From Bacteroidaceae bacterium (lineage in GTDB: Bacteria > Bacteroidota > Bacteroidia > Bacteroidales > Bacteroidaceae), in the NCBI GenBank assembly GCA_017560125.1, contig JAFYOS010000018.1:329545-393544 (forward strand): a stretch of DNA of 64,000 nt, written 5' to 3'. The notes below the pieces were generated by a model. That model did not search any database, was not told the DNA's origin, and worked only from the letters and a program-made list of their open reading frames with translations. Shown piece by piece: positions 9,738-17,714 of the stretch. The number at the start of each line of letters is the position of its first letter. Position 1 is the first letter of the stretch. The position numbers and the translations under genes are program-made.

Positions 9738-10352
9738 ATGAAAAACACGACGATAAAAAGATTTCTGCTTGGTGCGTTGCTCGTTTTTGCGACAACCATG
9801 GTGCATGGACAGATTTTGGACGGAACCGTGCAGTCGGCACGCTACCGTGTGTCACTGCCGTTGACCTTCAATTTCGACGACGGCTCAATCAATTCCTCGC
9901 CCTATATCAGCTACAAGCACGACATAGCATCGTGGCTCAAGGGCGCGGCTTTTGCCCAATACAACATCAAGCAAGAGGCCTTCGTGCCGCAACTGTGGTT
10001 CGAATTTTCCGCTGCAAAGCGCTACTATCTGCTGTCGCGCTCCATTTTCAATACCCGCACCGGAAAATATTCACACGGTCTTGCCGCCACAGTGAAACTG
10101 CCCTCGCACCTGTCGATCGATGCCACATGGGACAATATGTTCCAGCAGGCGGGCACCACACACCTCGACCGCTTTCAGGTGGTTGGCGGTTACATAAACA
10201 AGCGTTTCATAGCCAATGCCGGTTACTCCATGCTCTACAAAAAGGGCATCGTGGCCAACCTGCGCATCATATTCAGCCGCTACTATTTCCTTCAGATGAA
10301 GTACGACGGCGGTCAGAACTGCTATGTGCTTACATCGTATATAAACCTATAA
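9738..10352 (+). CDS. secreted protein, probable small outer-membrane beta-barrel, function unknown
   Basis: The 204-residue protein has a Sec signal peptide ending near VHGQ (residue 25). Alternating aromatic/polar strands follow (RVSLPLTFNF, SPYISYKHDI, LSIDATWDNMF, QVVGGYINKRFIANAGYSM). It ends in the strand YVLTSYINL. That pattern fits an 8-strand-like barrel but does not prove it. I recognise no family. It lies 12 nt after the EnvC-like gene and 15 nt before the nucleotidyltransferase fusion, so it is probably part of the same transcript. Confidence 0.65.
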   Translation: MKNTTIKRFLLGALLVFATTMVHGQILDGTVQSARYRVSLPLTFNFDDGSINSSPYISYKHDIASWLKGAAFAQYNIKQEAFVPQLWFEFSAAKRYYLLSRSIFNTRTGKYSHGLAATVKLPSHLSIDATWDNMFQQAGTTHLDRFQVVGGYINKRFIANAGYSMLYKKGIVANLRIIFSRYYFLQMKYDGGQNCYVLTSYINL

Positions 10353-10367
10353 CATAATCCCAAGATT

Positions 10368-11504
10368 ATGAGCAAGAAAGTATTTGTATCGGGATGTTAC
10401 GATATGCTCCATTCGGGGCATGTGGCATTCTTCGAAGAGGCAGCCTCGTATGGCGACCTCTATGTAGGAATCGGTTCGGATAGAACCATTCGCGACCTAA
10501 AGAACCGCAAGACAATAAATACCGAGCGCGAGCGTCTTTATATGGTAAAGGCCATACGCTACGTGAAGGATGCCTTTGTGAATTCGGGCAGCGGCATCAT
10601 GGACTTCGCCGAGGATGTGAAGCGCCTGAAGCCCGACATATTTTTTGTCAACAGCGACGGTTACACCCCCGAGAAGCGTCGTTTTTGCGAGGAGCACTCC
10701 ATAGAGCTCGTGGTCAGCAAACGCGAACCGGCAGCCGGTCTTCCGCGTCGTTCCACAACAGCCCTGCGACAGGAGTGCAATATACCTTATCGCATCGATC
10801 TTGCAGGTGGATGGCACGACCAGCACAGCGTGAACAAACTGTTCCCCGGCTCGGTGATAACCATTTGCATCGAGCCCGATTACGAATTCAACAACCGCAG
10901 CGGCATGAGTACTTCGTCGCGCAAGGCAGCGATAGAGATGTGGCATGTCGATATTCCCGAGGGCGACCGTGAAACGCTTGCCAAGATGGTGTTCCGCTAC
11001 GAGAACCCTCCCGGCAGCACATATATCAGCGGCTCGCAGGATGCAATAGGTATCGTTATGCCCGGTCTTAACCGCCTCGACTACGACAACGACTTCTGGC
11101 CGGTGGCAATAGAGAGCGTGACCGACCCTGCTGTGCTCGATTTCATCGAACGCAACATATGGTTGGTGCCTATGTCGCCCCGCATGAGCGACTACAACGT
11201 CCTCGAGAACACAAATATCACCGTCGAGGGTGCGCAGCGTCTTGCAGCGGCCACAGACAAGTGCTGGCAGGCGCTTGTGGCACGCGACATCGATGCATGG
11301 GGCGCCGCTTCGGTCGAGGCCTTCAATGCCCAGATTGCCATGTATCCCAATATGGCTCCCAAAGAGGTCATCGACAGCATAAATATCTACAAGGACAGCG
11401 TCAAGGGATATAAAATAACCGGCGCCGGCGGTGGCGGCTATCTTGTCCTCATAAGCGACAAACCCGTAGAGAATGCCCTGCAGATAAGAATAAGAAGGGG
11501 ATAG
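10368..11504 (+). CDS. bifunctional nucleotidyltransferase / GHMP-kinase-like fusion
   Basis: The N-terminal 125 residues form a cytidylyltransferase-like Rossmann domain with the HSGH signature (residues 15-18), ERERLYM (about 53-59) and a terminal RRST block (127-130). The rest is GHMP-kinase-like: RIDLAGGWHDQ (142-152), SGMSTSSRKA (178-187) in the place of the ATP loop, SGSQDAIG (about 231-238) and ITGAGGGGYLVLIS (340-353). These blocks resemble fucokinase (FKP) and heptose-kinase (HddA) families. Such a fusion could phosphorylate a sugar and then activate it as a nucleotide-sugar. The kinase half, about 240 residues, is shorter than a usual GHMP kinase and its ATP loop is non-canonical, so activity is open. 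The substrate is unknown. Confidence 0.75.
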   Translation: MSKKVFVSGCYDMLHSGHVAFFEEAASYGDLYVGIGSDRTIRDLKNRKTINTERERLYMVKAIRYVKDAFVNSGSGIMDFAEDVKRLKPDIFFVNSDGYTPEKRRFCEEHSIELVVSKREPAAGLPRRSTTALRQECNIPYRIDLAGGWHDQHSVNKLFPGSVITICIEPDYEFNNRSGMSTSSRKAAIEMWHVDIPEGDRETLAKMVFRYENPPGSTYISGSQDAIGIVMPGLNRLDYDNDFWPVAIESVTDPAVLDFIERNIWLVPMSPRMSDYNVLENTNITVEGAQRLAAATDKCWQALVARDIDAWGAASVEAFNAQIAMYPNMAPKEVIDSINIYKDSVKGYKITGAGGGGYLVLISDKPVENALQIRIRRG

Positions 11505-11536
11505 AATATTTAGTGAAAATACAATAAGTCTTTTAT

Positions 11537-13495
11537 ATGAACAGAATTACGGTTTTTATATTAGCGGTTTTGTGTACGCTCGGCGTGGCGGCACAGAACT
11601 GGTCGGCAGCGGTCGAAAAGGCGATGGGCAGCAAGGCCTTCTCGTCGGCTTCGGCAGCGGTGCTGCTCGACAGTACAGGAGTGAGTGTCACCGACAATGG
11701 TTCGGGTAGTTTTACCATCCACAAGGTGGTGCGCATACAGGACAATAAGGGCGCCCTTGCCCACAGGGTGTTGGTCTATGACTACGATCCCCTGACGGCT
11801 TCGGCCCGCTTCGACAAGGTTACTGTGACATCGTCCAATGGCGATGTGCGCGAGATTGACCCTTCGACCGCATGCGACTATGCAGCTCCAGCGCGTGCCA
11901 TCTATTGGGGCGCACGACAGATAATGATTGAGCTTGGTGCGTTGCAGCCCGGCGACATTGTAGATTATACAATAGCCAAGAAGGGTTTCACATATGCTCT
12001 GTTGGCCGATGTTCCTGCCGACGATGACGAGCGCTTTGTGCCTCCCATGCGCGGCGAATTCTACGATATTGTTCCTTTCTGGGTGGAATATCCCACCGTC
12101 GAGAAAATTTACAGCGTGAGCGTTCCTCAGGACAAGCCCGTGCAGTATGAATTCTATCAGGGTGAGTGCCGTTCATCGGTGCGCAAGGCCGGTGGACGCA
12201 ATCTGTTTACCTTCTCGGTGTCAATGGCATTGCCCTTCAAGCGCGAGCCCAATATGGCCGACCTCTACGATGTGGCGCCCAAGCTCATGCTCTCGTCAAC
12301 AGAGACATGGAACGAAAAATCTCTTTGGTTCCACAAGGTAAACGAGGACTATGGCAGTTTCGAGCCCACACCCGAAGCACAGAAGAAGGTCGATGAACTG
12401 CTCAAGGGCGTTAAGGACGACATGCAGAAAATTTCTATCCTCACCCACTGGGTAGCCGACAATATGCGCTATTCGGGTATTCCCATGGGCAAGGGCGAGG
12501 GTTATACGCTGCACAACACCAAGATGAACTTCACCGACCGTTGCGGCGTGTGCAAGGACAAGGCTGCGATGCTTATCTCCATGCTCCGTATGGCCGGCTT
12601 CGAGGCCTATCCCGCAATGACCATGGCCGGTTCGCGCATCGAGACCATCCCTGCCGACCACTTCAACCACTGCGTTACGGTTGTGAAGCTGCAGGATGGC
12701 ACATATATGCCTCTCGACCCCACATGGGTTCCCTTCAAACGCGAGCTGTGGTCGAGCGCCGAGCAGCAGCAGAACTATCTTCCCGGTATTCCCGAAAGTT
12801 CCGACCTTTGCATCACACCCGTTTCCGATCCCATGAACCACTACCTGAAAATCACCGCTAAGACATCGCTTGCGGTCGATGGTACGCTCAGTGGCGAATT
12901 TGTGGTTAACGCCGAGGGTCAGTCCGACGGTTCGGTTCGTTCACCCTTCCTTCAGGGCTATGCCGACCGTGTGTATCGTGCGCTCGAGTCGCAGTTGAAG
13001 GCTGTGGCCCCCCAGGCCACTCTGCTTGGCTACACCTGCAAGGATGCCAAGGATTATCAGAAGGCACCCATCGAGCTCAAGATACGTTTCACCATCCCCG
13101 CCTATGCAACAGTGGGCGAGGGTGTCATCATGTGCAAGCCCCTTGTATTCTCGGGCCTTTACGGCGGTGTGTGCAGTTTCCTTCGCGTCGATACAAGCAT
13201 CGAGGAACGTAAATATACCTTCAAGGATGCCTGCTCGCGCTATGTTGAGCTGACCGAAACGATGCAGTTGCCCGCTGGCTACAAAATGTTGCAGCCCGCC
13301 CGTGAACGCTCGGTCGAGGGTAGCGTGGCCAATGCATCGGGAAGCATTGCTCAAGAGGGTAACAAACTGCTTGCCAAGCAGAAGATATCTTTGGGCAAAC
13401 GCGTTTACGAGGCTTCGGACTGGAGCGAGTTCCGTGCGGCCGTGAACGCCTACAAAGAGATAACAAACGCGATGTTGGTATTCGAGAAGAAGTAA
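11537..13495 (+). CDS. DUF3857 protein with transglutaminase-like domain (intact triad)
   Basis: The 652-residue protein has a Sec signal peptide (about residues 1-19). An N-terminal DUF3857 beta region follows to about 260, then a transglutaminase-like core and a C-terminal beta domain. The core holds a plausible Cys-His-Asp triad: Cys339 in RCGVCKDKAAM, His378 in FNHCV, and Asp394 in PLDPTWVPF. Proteins of this kind are exported cysteine-protease or transglutaminase-like enzymes of unknown substrate. It starts 32 nt after the fusion gene and ends 4 nt before a paralogue, so both are likely co-transcribed. Confidence 0.88.
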   Translation: MNRITVFILAVLCTLGVAAQNWSAAVEKAMGSKAFSSASAAVLLDSTGVSVTDNGSGSFTIHKVVRIQDNKGALAHRVLVYDYDPLTASARFDKVTVTSSNGDVREIDPSTACDYAAPARAIYWGARQIMIELGALQPGDIVDYTIAKKGFTYALLADVPADDDERFVPPMRGEFYDIVPFWVEYPTVEKIYSVSVPQDKPVQYEFYQGECRSSVRKAGGRNLFTFSVSMALPFKREPNMADLYDVAPKLMLSSTETWNEKSLWFHKVNEDYGSFEPTPEAQKKVDELLKGVKDDMQKISILTHWVADNMRYSGIPMGKGEGYTLHNTKMNFTDRCGVCKDKAAMLISMLRMAGFEAYPAMTMAGSRIETIPADHFNHCVTVVKLQDGTYMPLDPTWVPFKRELWSSAEQQQNYLPGIPESSDLCITPVSDPMNHYLKITAKTSLAVDGTLSGEFVVNAEGQSDGSVRSPFLQGYADRVYRALESQLKAVAPQATLLGYTCKDAKDYQKAPIELKIRFTIPAYATVGEGVIMCKPLVFSGLYGGVCSFLRVDTSIEERKYTFKDACSRYVELTETMQLPAGYKMLQPARERSVEGSVANASGSIAQEGNKLLAKQKISLGKRVYEASDWSEFRAAVNAYKEITNAMLVFEKK

Positions 13496-13499
13496 AGCT

Positions 13500-15128
13500 A
13501 TGAAAAGAAATATAATTGTAATGATGGCTATGATGTTTGCCATGCAGATGTTTGCGGTAGCCGACGGTACATATAAAAGCATAATAAGCGAATACACGCT
13601 GGCGGCCGATGGCACAATGACACAGCGTGTGAAGAAGGTGCTCAAGTACAACACCCACCATTCGTTCTTCAGCCTCTTTGGCGAGACGTTTGTGGTGTTC
13701 AATCCCGAATTTCAGACCATCAAGGTCGATACTTCATATACTGTGCAGCAGGATGGTACGGTGATACATACCCCTGCCAATGCCTTTAATTACGTGCTTC
13801 CTTCGATGGCAGCCAAGGCTCCCGACTACAACAAGCTCACCGAGCTTGTGATTACCCACACAGGCCTCGAGCTTGGTGCAACCACCTATCTCGAATATAC
13901 CATTACCACAGCTCCCGATGTGTATGGTTCGCTCGATATAGACGAGGTGATAGGAGTGGCGGGTGCCGATATCGATAAATATCAGGTGGTGGTAAATGTC
14001 CCCGAAGGTACTTCGCTTCGCTGGAGCCTCACCGATTCCAAGGTGAAACCCACTGTCAAGGGTGGTCGATATGTGTGGACATTTACCGGCGTGAAATCGG
14101 CCAAGGGCGAGGCTAATACCCCCTGCGAATATGGTGGCGTACCCCATTTGTCGGTGACAACAGCCGCTTCGCTTGCCGAAAATCTGCTGCCGCTGACCAT
14201 AGAGACACGCGACCTTTGCCGTGTACCTGCCGAGTACCTGTTGCCTAATGGAACCAATGCACAGCGTGCGGCGGCCATTCAGAAATATATCGTCAACGGT
14301 CTTTCGCTCTGCAAGGTGCCTGCCTATTACACGGGCAACCGTGTGCGCCAGTGCCGCAGTGTGATGGCTACGGCCTATGGCACCGAACCCGAGAAGGCAC
14401 TTGCCATGGCCAAGCTCATGCGCACCGAAGGCCTTCAGGCACAGGTGGTTGTTGCTTTCCCTGCAATGCAGCAGGTGAAGACCGTGCGCAACATCGCCGA
14501 GTATATGGTGCTTTGCGACGGAATCTTCTACTCGGTACGCACCCTCGGCGAGTCGCCGTTGCGTTGGCGCACCGCGCACTACGATTTCTACGACCTTGGC
14601 GGCACCAAAATAGATGCACCCGCAAACGACACCGAGATCAAGCTCGTGGGCAAGATTGCACTTTCGGCCCAGAAGGCTGGTGTGGAGTGCGAATACAGCG
14701 TTACACCCGAGCGCTCTTCTAAGGATGCTGGAAAATATACCGAAGAGACCAAGCCCTATGCAGGTAACGGTTATGTAGTATATTCGCTTCCCGATCCCGT
14801 GTCGGGCTCTGCTGCCCGATGGGGTATGCTTTCGCTTTCCAAGGAGCGCCACGCTTCGTTTGCGCTTCCTTACAAGGTGAACGAGGCCTATGAATACACC
14901 GTGTCGCTCGATGGCATAAAATCGGTTACCAAGGATGTGCGTAAAAGCATCAAAAATTCGGTGGGTAGCGTGAATATTACCATCGTGAACAGTGGCGACA
15001 GCATTGTTGTAAAGCGTTCAATAGCACTGAATATGGCCGTTGTGCCTGCCGGTAAGTATAGCGAGCTTTTGCAGATGATGAACCTTTGGAACAATCCCAA
15101 TTACCGCAAGATAGTGGCACAGCAGTAA
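13500..15128 (+). CDS. DUF3857 protein, paralogue with degenerate transglutaminase domain
   Basis: The 542-residue exported protein (signal peptide ending near residue 20) has the same overall plan as the upstream gene, but the catalytic motif is lost. The G-x-C-x-D block is replaced by TAYGTEPEKALAMAKLM, and no His/Asp pair is visible around EYMVLCDGIFYSVRTLG. It is about 110 residues shorter than its neighbour. A pseudoenzyme partner of the active copy is one reading. It begins 4 nt after the upstream stop, and a hairpin (15154-15179) follows it. Confidence 0.82.
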   Translation: MKRNIIVMMAMMFAMQMFAVADGTYKSIISEYTLAADGTMTQRVKKVLKYNTHHSFFSLFGETFVVFNPEFQTIKVDTSYTVQQDGTVIHTPANAFNYVLPSMAAKAPDYNKLTELVITHTGLELGATTYLEYTITTAPDVYGSLDIDEVIGVAGADIDKYQVVVNVPEGTSLRWSLTDSKVKPTVKGGRYVWTFTGVKSAKGEANTPCEYGGVPHLSVTTAASLAENLLPLTIETRDLCRVPAEYLLPNGTNAQRAAAIQKYIVNGLSLCKVPAYYTGNRVRQCRSVMATAYGTEPEKALAMAKLMRTEGLQAQVVVAFPAMQQVKTVRNIAEYMVLCDGIFYSVRTLGESPLRWRTAHYDFYDLGGTKIDAPANDTEIKLVGKIALSAQKAGVECEYSVTPERSSKDAGKYTEETKPYAGNGYVVYSLPDPVSGSAARWGMLSLSKERHASFALPYKVNEAYEYTVSLDGIKSVTKDVRKSIKNSVGSVNITIVNSGDSIVVKRSIALNMAVVPAGKYSELLQMMNLWNNPNYRKIVAQQ

Positions 15129-15153
15129 TGCGTGCCACTATGTAATGCCGCCC

Positions 15154-15179
15154 GGGGTAAAATAAATCCCTTTTACCCC
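15154..15179 (+). terminator. hairpin terminator after the DUF3857 pair
   Basis: A perfect 9-bp inverted repeat, GGGGTAAAA (15154-15162) with TTTTACCCC (15171-15179), has an 8-nt loop. It sits 26 nt after the last stop and abuts the -33 box of the rplS promoter. There is no long T-run downstream, so termination may be partial. Confidence 0.55.
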
Positions 15180-15209
15180 TTGTGGATTAAGTAATTTTAT
15201 CTATCTTTG
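15179..15209 (+). promoter_or_regulatory. promoter for rplS
   Basis: CTTG (15179-15182), a 19-nt spacer and a perfect -7 box TATCTTTG (15202-15209). Transcription should start near 15216, giving a leader of about 80 nt. Confidence 0.75.
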
Positions 15210-15248
15210 CATCCGCTTTCGGCGTAATCGCTGTCAAGGAAGAGTAAC

Positions 15249-15291
15249 TTGGTATGTTGCGCTGGAGAGATGAACAATTTTTTAATACCAA
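15249..15291 (+). promoter_or_regulatory. inverted repeat in the rplS leader, possible translational control element
   Basis: TTGGTAT (15249-15255) pairs perfectly with ATACCAA (15285-15291). The right arm ends 4 nt before the rplS ATG at 15296. Folding would place the initiation region at the foot of a stem with a 29-nt loop. Ribosomal protein genes are often controlled through such leaders, but control here is only inferred from position. Confidence 0.35.
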
Positions 15292-15295
15292 TACA

Positions 15296-15646
15296 ATGGA
15301 TTTACTTAAAATTGCTAAAGAAGCATTTGCAACAGACGTTAAACGTGAGTTGGATTTTCATCCCGGTGACACAATCACAGTAGCTTACAAGATTATCGAG
15401 GGTACAAAGGAGCGTATTCAGTTGTATCGCGGTGTAGTTATCCGCATCTGCGGCCACGGCGAAGAGAAGCGTTTCACAGTACGTAAGATGTCAGGTACTG
15501 TAGGTGTTGAGCGTATCTTCCCCTTGAACTCGCCTTCAATCGACAGCATCACAATCAACAAGTATGGTCGTGTTCGTCGCGCGAAGCTTTACTACTTGCG
15601 TGCTCTTACTGGTAAGAAAGCTCGTATCAAAGAGATTAAGAAGTAA
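15296..15646 (+). CDS. rplS: 50S ribosomal protein L19
   Basis: The 116-residue protein begins [11 protein letters not shown] and carries the L19 core: [40 protein letters not shown] and a basic tail ending [11 protein letters not shown]19 sits at the 30S-50S interface. ATG 15296 was chosen because it matches the family N-terminus; the frame extends to 15254 but those extra 14 residues lie in the leader. It is monocistronic, with its own promoter and a terminator 12 nt after the stop. Confidence 0.98.
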   Translation: MDLLKIAKEAFATDVKRELDFHPGDTITVAYKIIEGTKERIQLYRGVVIRICGHGEEKRFTVRKMSGTVGVERIFPLNSPSIDSITINKYGRVRRAKLYYLRALTGKKARIKEIKK

Positions 15647-15657
15647 TTTGCAATTGC

Positions 15658-15700
15658 AAAACATAAAAGGCTGCCCCTCAAAGGCAGCCTTTTATGTTTT
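15658..15700 (+). terminator. bidirectional terminator between rplS and the DUF2007 gene
   Basis: An 18-bp perfect inverted repeat (15658-15675 with 15683-15700) has a 7-nt loop, A-rich on the left foot and T-rich on the right. It lies between convergent genes and can serve both strands. Confidence 0.92.
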
Positions 15701-15714
15701 ATGCGCTCAGGCCT

Positions 15715-15966
15715 TTAATTGTATGGTACCGACGAAAGCGAATTTGTCGATATCAGTTTTTCGGCCGATTCCCTATCCCTGCTGTCCACCAAAACAAATA
15801 CCTCGCCGCCCAAGGTAGCGTAGGGCGATGTTACGGCCGAGAGCGTATCGTTCTCGAGCATACATGCAATATGGTTGGCCTCCAACAAGCCTTGTATTAT
15901 CTGTGCCTGCCACAGATTTCCGCAGAAAACCTTTACCAATCTGTGCTGTGAATCCTTGCCTGACAT
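15715..15966 (-). CDS. DUF2007 domain small protein
   Basis: The 83-residue protein reads RLVKVFCGNLWQAQIIQGLL, then ANHIACMLEN, then GGEVFVLVDSRDRESAEKLI. This is the GlnB-like DUF2007 pattern often labelled a putative signal-transducing protein. No partner or ligand is established for the family. It has no signal peptide and should be cytoplasmic. It is convergent with rplS and shares the terminator. A CAAAAATA sequence (16066-16073, a minus-strand TAnnTTTG) about 100 nt upstream could be its -7 box, but no clear -33 box accompanies it. Confidence 0.8.
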   Translation of the reverse strand: MSGKDSQHRLVKVFCGNLWQAQIIQGLLEANHIACMLENDTLSAVTSPYATLGGEVFVLVDSRDRESAEKLISTNSLSSVPYN

Positions 15967-16148
15967 ATTTACCTCCTTTTCTTTATAGACACCCTCGTCA
16001 AAAGGCGTTCAATTAAAAAACAAAGCATGGGCGCTATTGTTGCCCCGCCAACATATAAATTGATTCAAAAATATCGTGCAACAGGGCTTGTAATGAAGAA
16101 TTATTTATTAAAAAATCTTAAAATTCATTATCATTCCTGCTTATTCCC

Positions 16149-16156
16149 TATTTTTG
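16149..16156 (+). promoter_or_regulatory. -7 box of a probable frr promoter
   Basis: TATTTTTG is a perfect TAnnTTTG box 58 nt before the frr start codon. No convincing -33 TTTG is at the usual distance. Confidence 0.5.
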
Positions 16157-16214
16157 TAAAACCGAGGCAATAAATAGGCCTTAATAACAAATGTAAAACC
16201 AAAAACACAATATT

Positions 16215-16775
16215 ATGTTAGACGTAAAAGCATGCTTGAATGATTGCGAAGAGATGATGGAGATGGCAGTAATGCACCTCGAAGAAGAATTCTCACATAT
16301 ACGTGCCGGCAAGGCCAATGTTCACATCCTCGACTGTGTACGCGTGAATTCGTACGGTTCGGAGGTACCCTTGAACAACGTAGCTACAGTGACTACTCCC
16401 GACCTCAGAACAATTTCAATCAAGCCCTGGGACAAGAGCATGTTCAATGCCATCGAGAAGGCTATCATCGACTCACCCGTAGGCATCATGCCCGCCAATA
16501 ACGGCGAAGTAATCATCCTTGCTATTCCCCCCTTGACCGGTGAGCGTCGTCAGCAGCTGGTTAAGCAGTGTGCCAAGGAGATGGAGACTGCAAAAATCAG
16601 CATCCGTAACGCACGTCGCGACGGTATCGACACCCTTAAAAAGGCTATCAAGGATGGTCTGCCCGAGGATATGGAGAAGGACGGCGAGGAGAGCTTGCAG
16701 CGCATTCACGACAAGTTCATAAAGAAGACCGAAGAGCTCTTCGCAATAAAAGAGAAAGAGATAATGACTGTATAA
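16215..16775 (+). CDS. frr: ribosome recycling factor
   Basis: The 186-residue protein has the RRF signature throughout: FSHIRAGKANVHILD, NNVATVTTPDLRTISI, SPVGIMPANNGEVIILAIPPLT, RRQQLVKQCAKEMETAKISIRNARRD cut by the usual hinges, and a C-terminal helical arm. With EF-G it splits post-termination ribosomes. The next gene, rsgA, follows its stop with no gap. Codon use is of the highly expressed type. Confidence 0.98.
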   Translation: MLDVKACLNDCEEMMEMAVMHLEEEFSHIRAGKANVHILDCVRVNSYGSEVPLNNVATVTTPDLRTISIKPWDKSMFNAIEKAIIDSPVGIMPANNGEVIILAIPPLTGERRQQLVKQCAKEMETAKISIRNARRDGIDTLKKAIKDGLPEDMEKDGEESLQRIHDKFIKKTEELFAIKEKEIMTV

Positions 16776-17714
16776 TTGGCTGGTGTGCAAGGATTAGTAA
16801 TTAAAAATACAGGTAATATATACACCGTAAAAACCGACAATGGGGTGGTGGAGTGTCGCATCAAGGGCAATTTCCGCCTGAAGGAGATAAAGAGCACCAA
16901 CCCTGTTGCCGTGGGTGACTATGTTACAATATCCATGCGCGAGGACAATACCGCCTACATAAGCGATATACTTCCGCGCCGCAACTATATTGTGCGCAAG
17001 GCGTCGAACCTCTCCAAGCAGTCGCACATATTGGCCGCTAACGTCGATATATGCCTGCTTGTGATAACGGTCAACTACCCGGTTACATCCACCACGTTCA
17101 TCGATCGCTTCCTGGCTTCGGCCGAGGCCTACCGAGTGCCCGTGGTGCTTGTCTTCAACAAGATAGACCTCTACGACGATGCCGACCGTGCCACCATGGA
17201 GCAACTGATGGCGCTATACACGGGCATTGGTTATCGTTGCGTCTGCACTTCGGCTACCACAGGCGAGGGTATAGACGAGGTGAAGGAGATTGTCGGCGGG
17301 CGCATATCGTTGCTCGCAGGTAATTCCGGCGTTGGAAAATCGAGCCTTGTCAATGCCGTTTCGCCCGAGACAGCTGCACGCATTGGCGAAATTTCGCGCA
17401 TACACAACAAAGGTATGCACACCACCACCTACTCCGAAATGTTCGAACTGATGCCCGGCAGCTACCTTGTGGACACCCCGGGAGTGAAGGGCTTCGGTAC
17501 ATACGACATGGAGATTGAAGAGATTGCCGATTATTTCGTCGAAATATTCAATTGCTCCAAGGGCTGCCGCTTCGGCAACTGCATACACATACACGAACCC
17601 GGATGTGCGGTGCTTCAGGCGGTGGAGCGTGGCGAGATAGCCCTGTCGCGTTACTCATCATACCTTAGTATGATTGAAGAGAAAAAAGAGGGAAAATATA
17701 GAGCTTCAGAATAA
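16776..17714 (+). CDS. rsgA: ribosome small-subunit-dependent GTPase RsgA (non-ATG start)
   Basis: This is a circularly permuted GTPase that checks late 30S assembly. The 312-residue frame has an OB-fold N-terminus, NKID (128-131), GNSGVGKSS (182-190), DTPG (233-236) and a C-terminal zinc site with C264, C269, H271 and C277. There is no ATG at the family N-terminus. Translation could begin at TTG 16776, the base after the frr stop, or at GTG 16785. The GTG start gives MQGLVIKNTG, closer to relatives. Its stop overlaps the ATG of the next gene by one base (TAATG), so frr, rsgA and the lipoprotein are probably coupled. Confidence 0.96.
   Translation: MAGVQGLVIKNTGNIYTVKTDNGVVECRIKGNFRLKEIKSTNPVAVGDYVTISMREDNTAYISDILPRRNYIVRKASNLSKQSHILAANVDICLLVITVNYPVTSTTFIDRFLASAEAYRVPVVLVFNKIDLYDDADRATMEQLMALYTGIGYRCVCTSATTGEGIDEVKEIVGGRISLLAGNSGVGKSSLVNAVSPETAARIGEISRIHNKGMHTTTYSEMFELMPGSYLVDTPGVKGFGTYDMEIEEIADYFVEIFNCSKGCRFGNCIHIHEPGCAVLQAVERGEIALSRYSSYLSMIEEKKEGKYRASE

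Noticed and set aside
13734-14852. Minus-strand ORF of 372 codons opposite the second DUF3857 gene
   Set aside because: Shadow frame without signal peptide, domain or promoter; the opposite strand has a signal peptide and a DUF3857 match.
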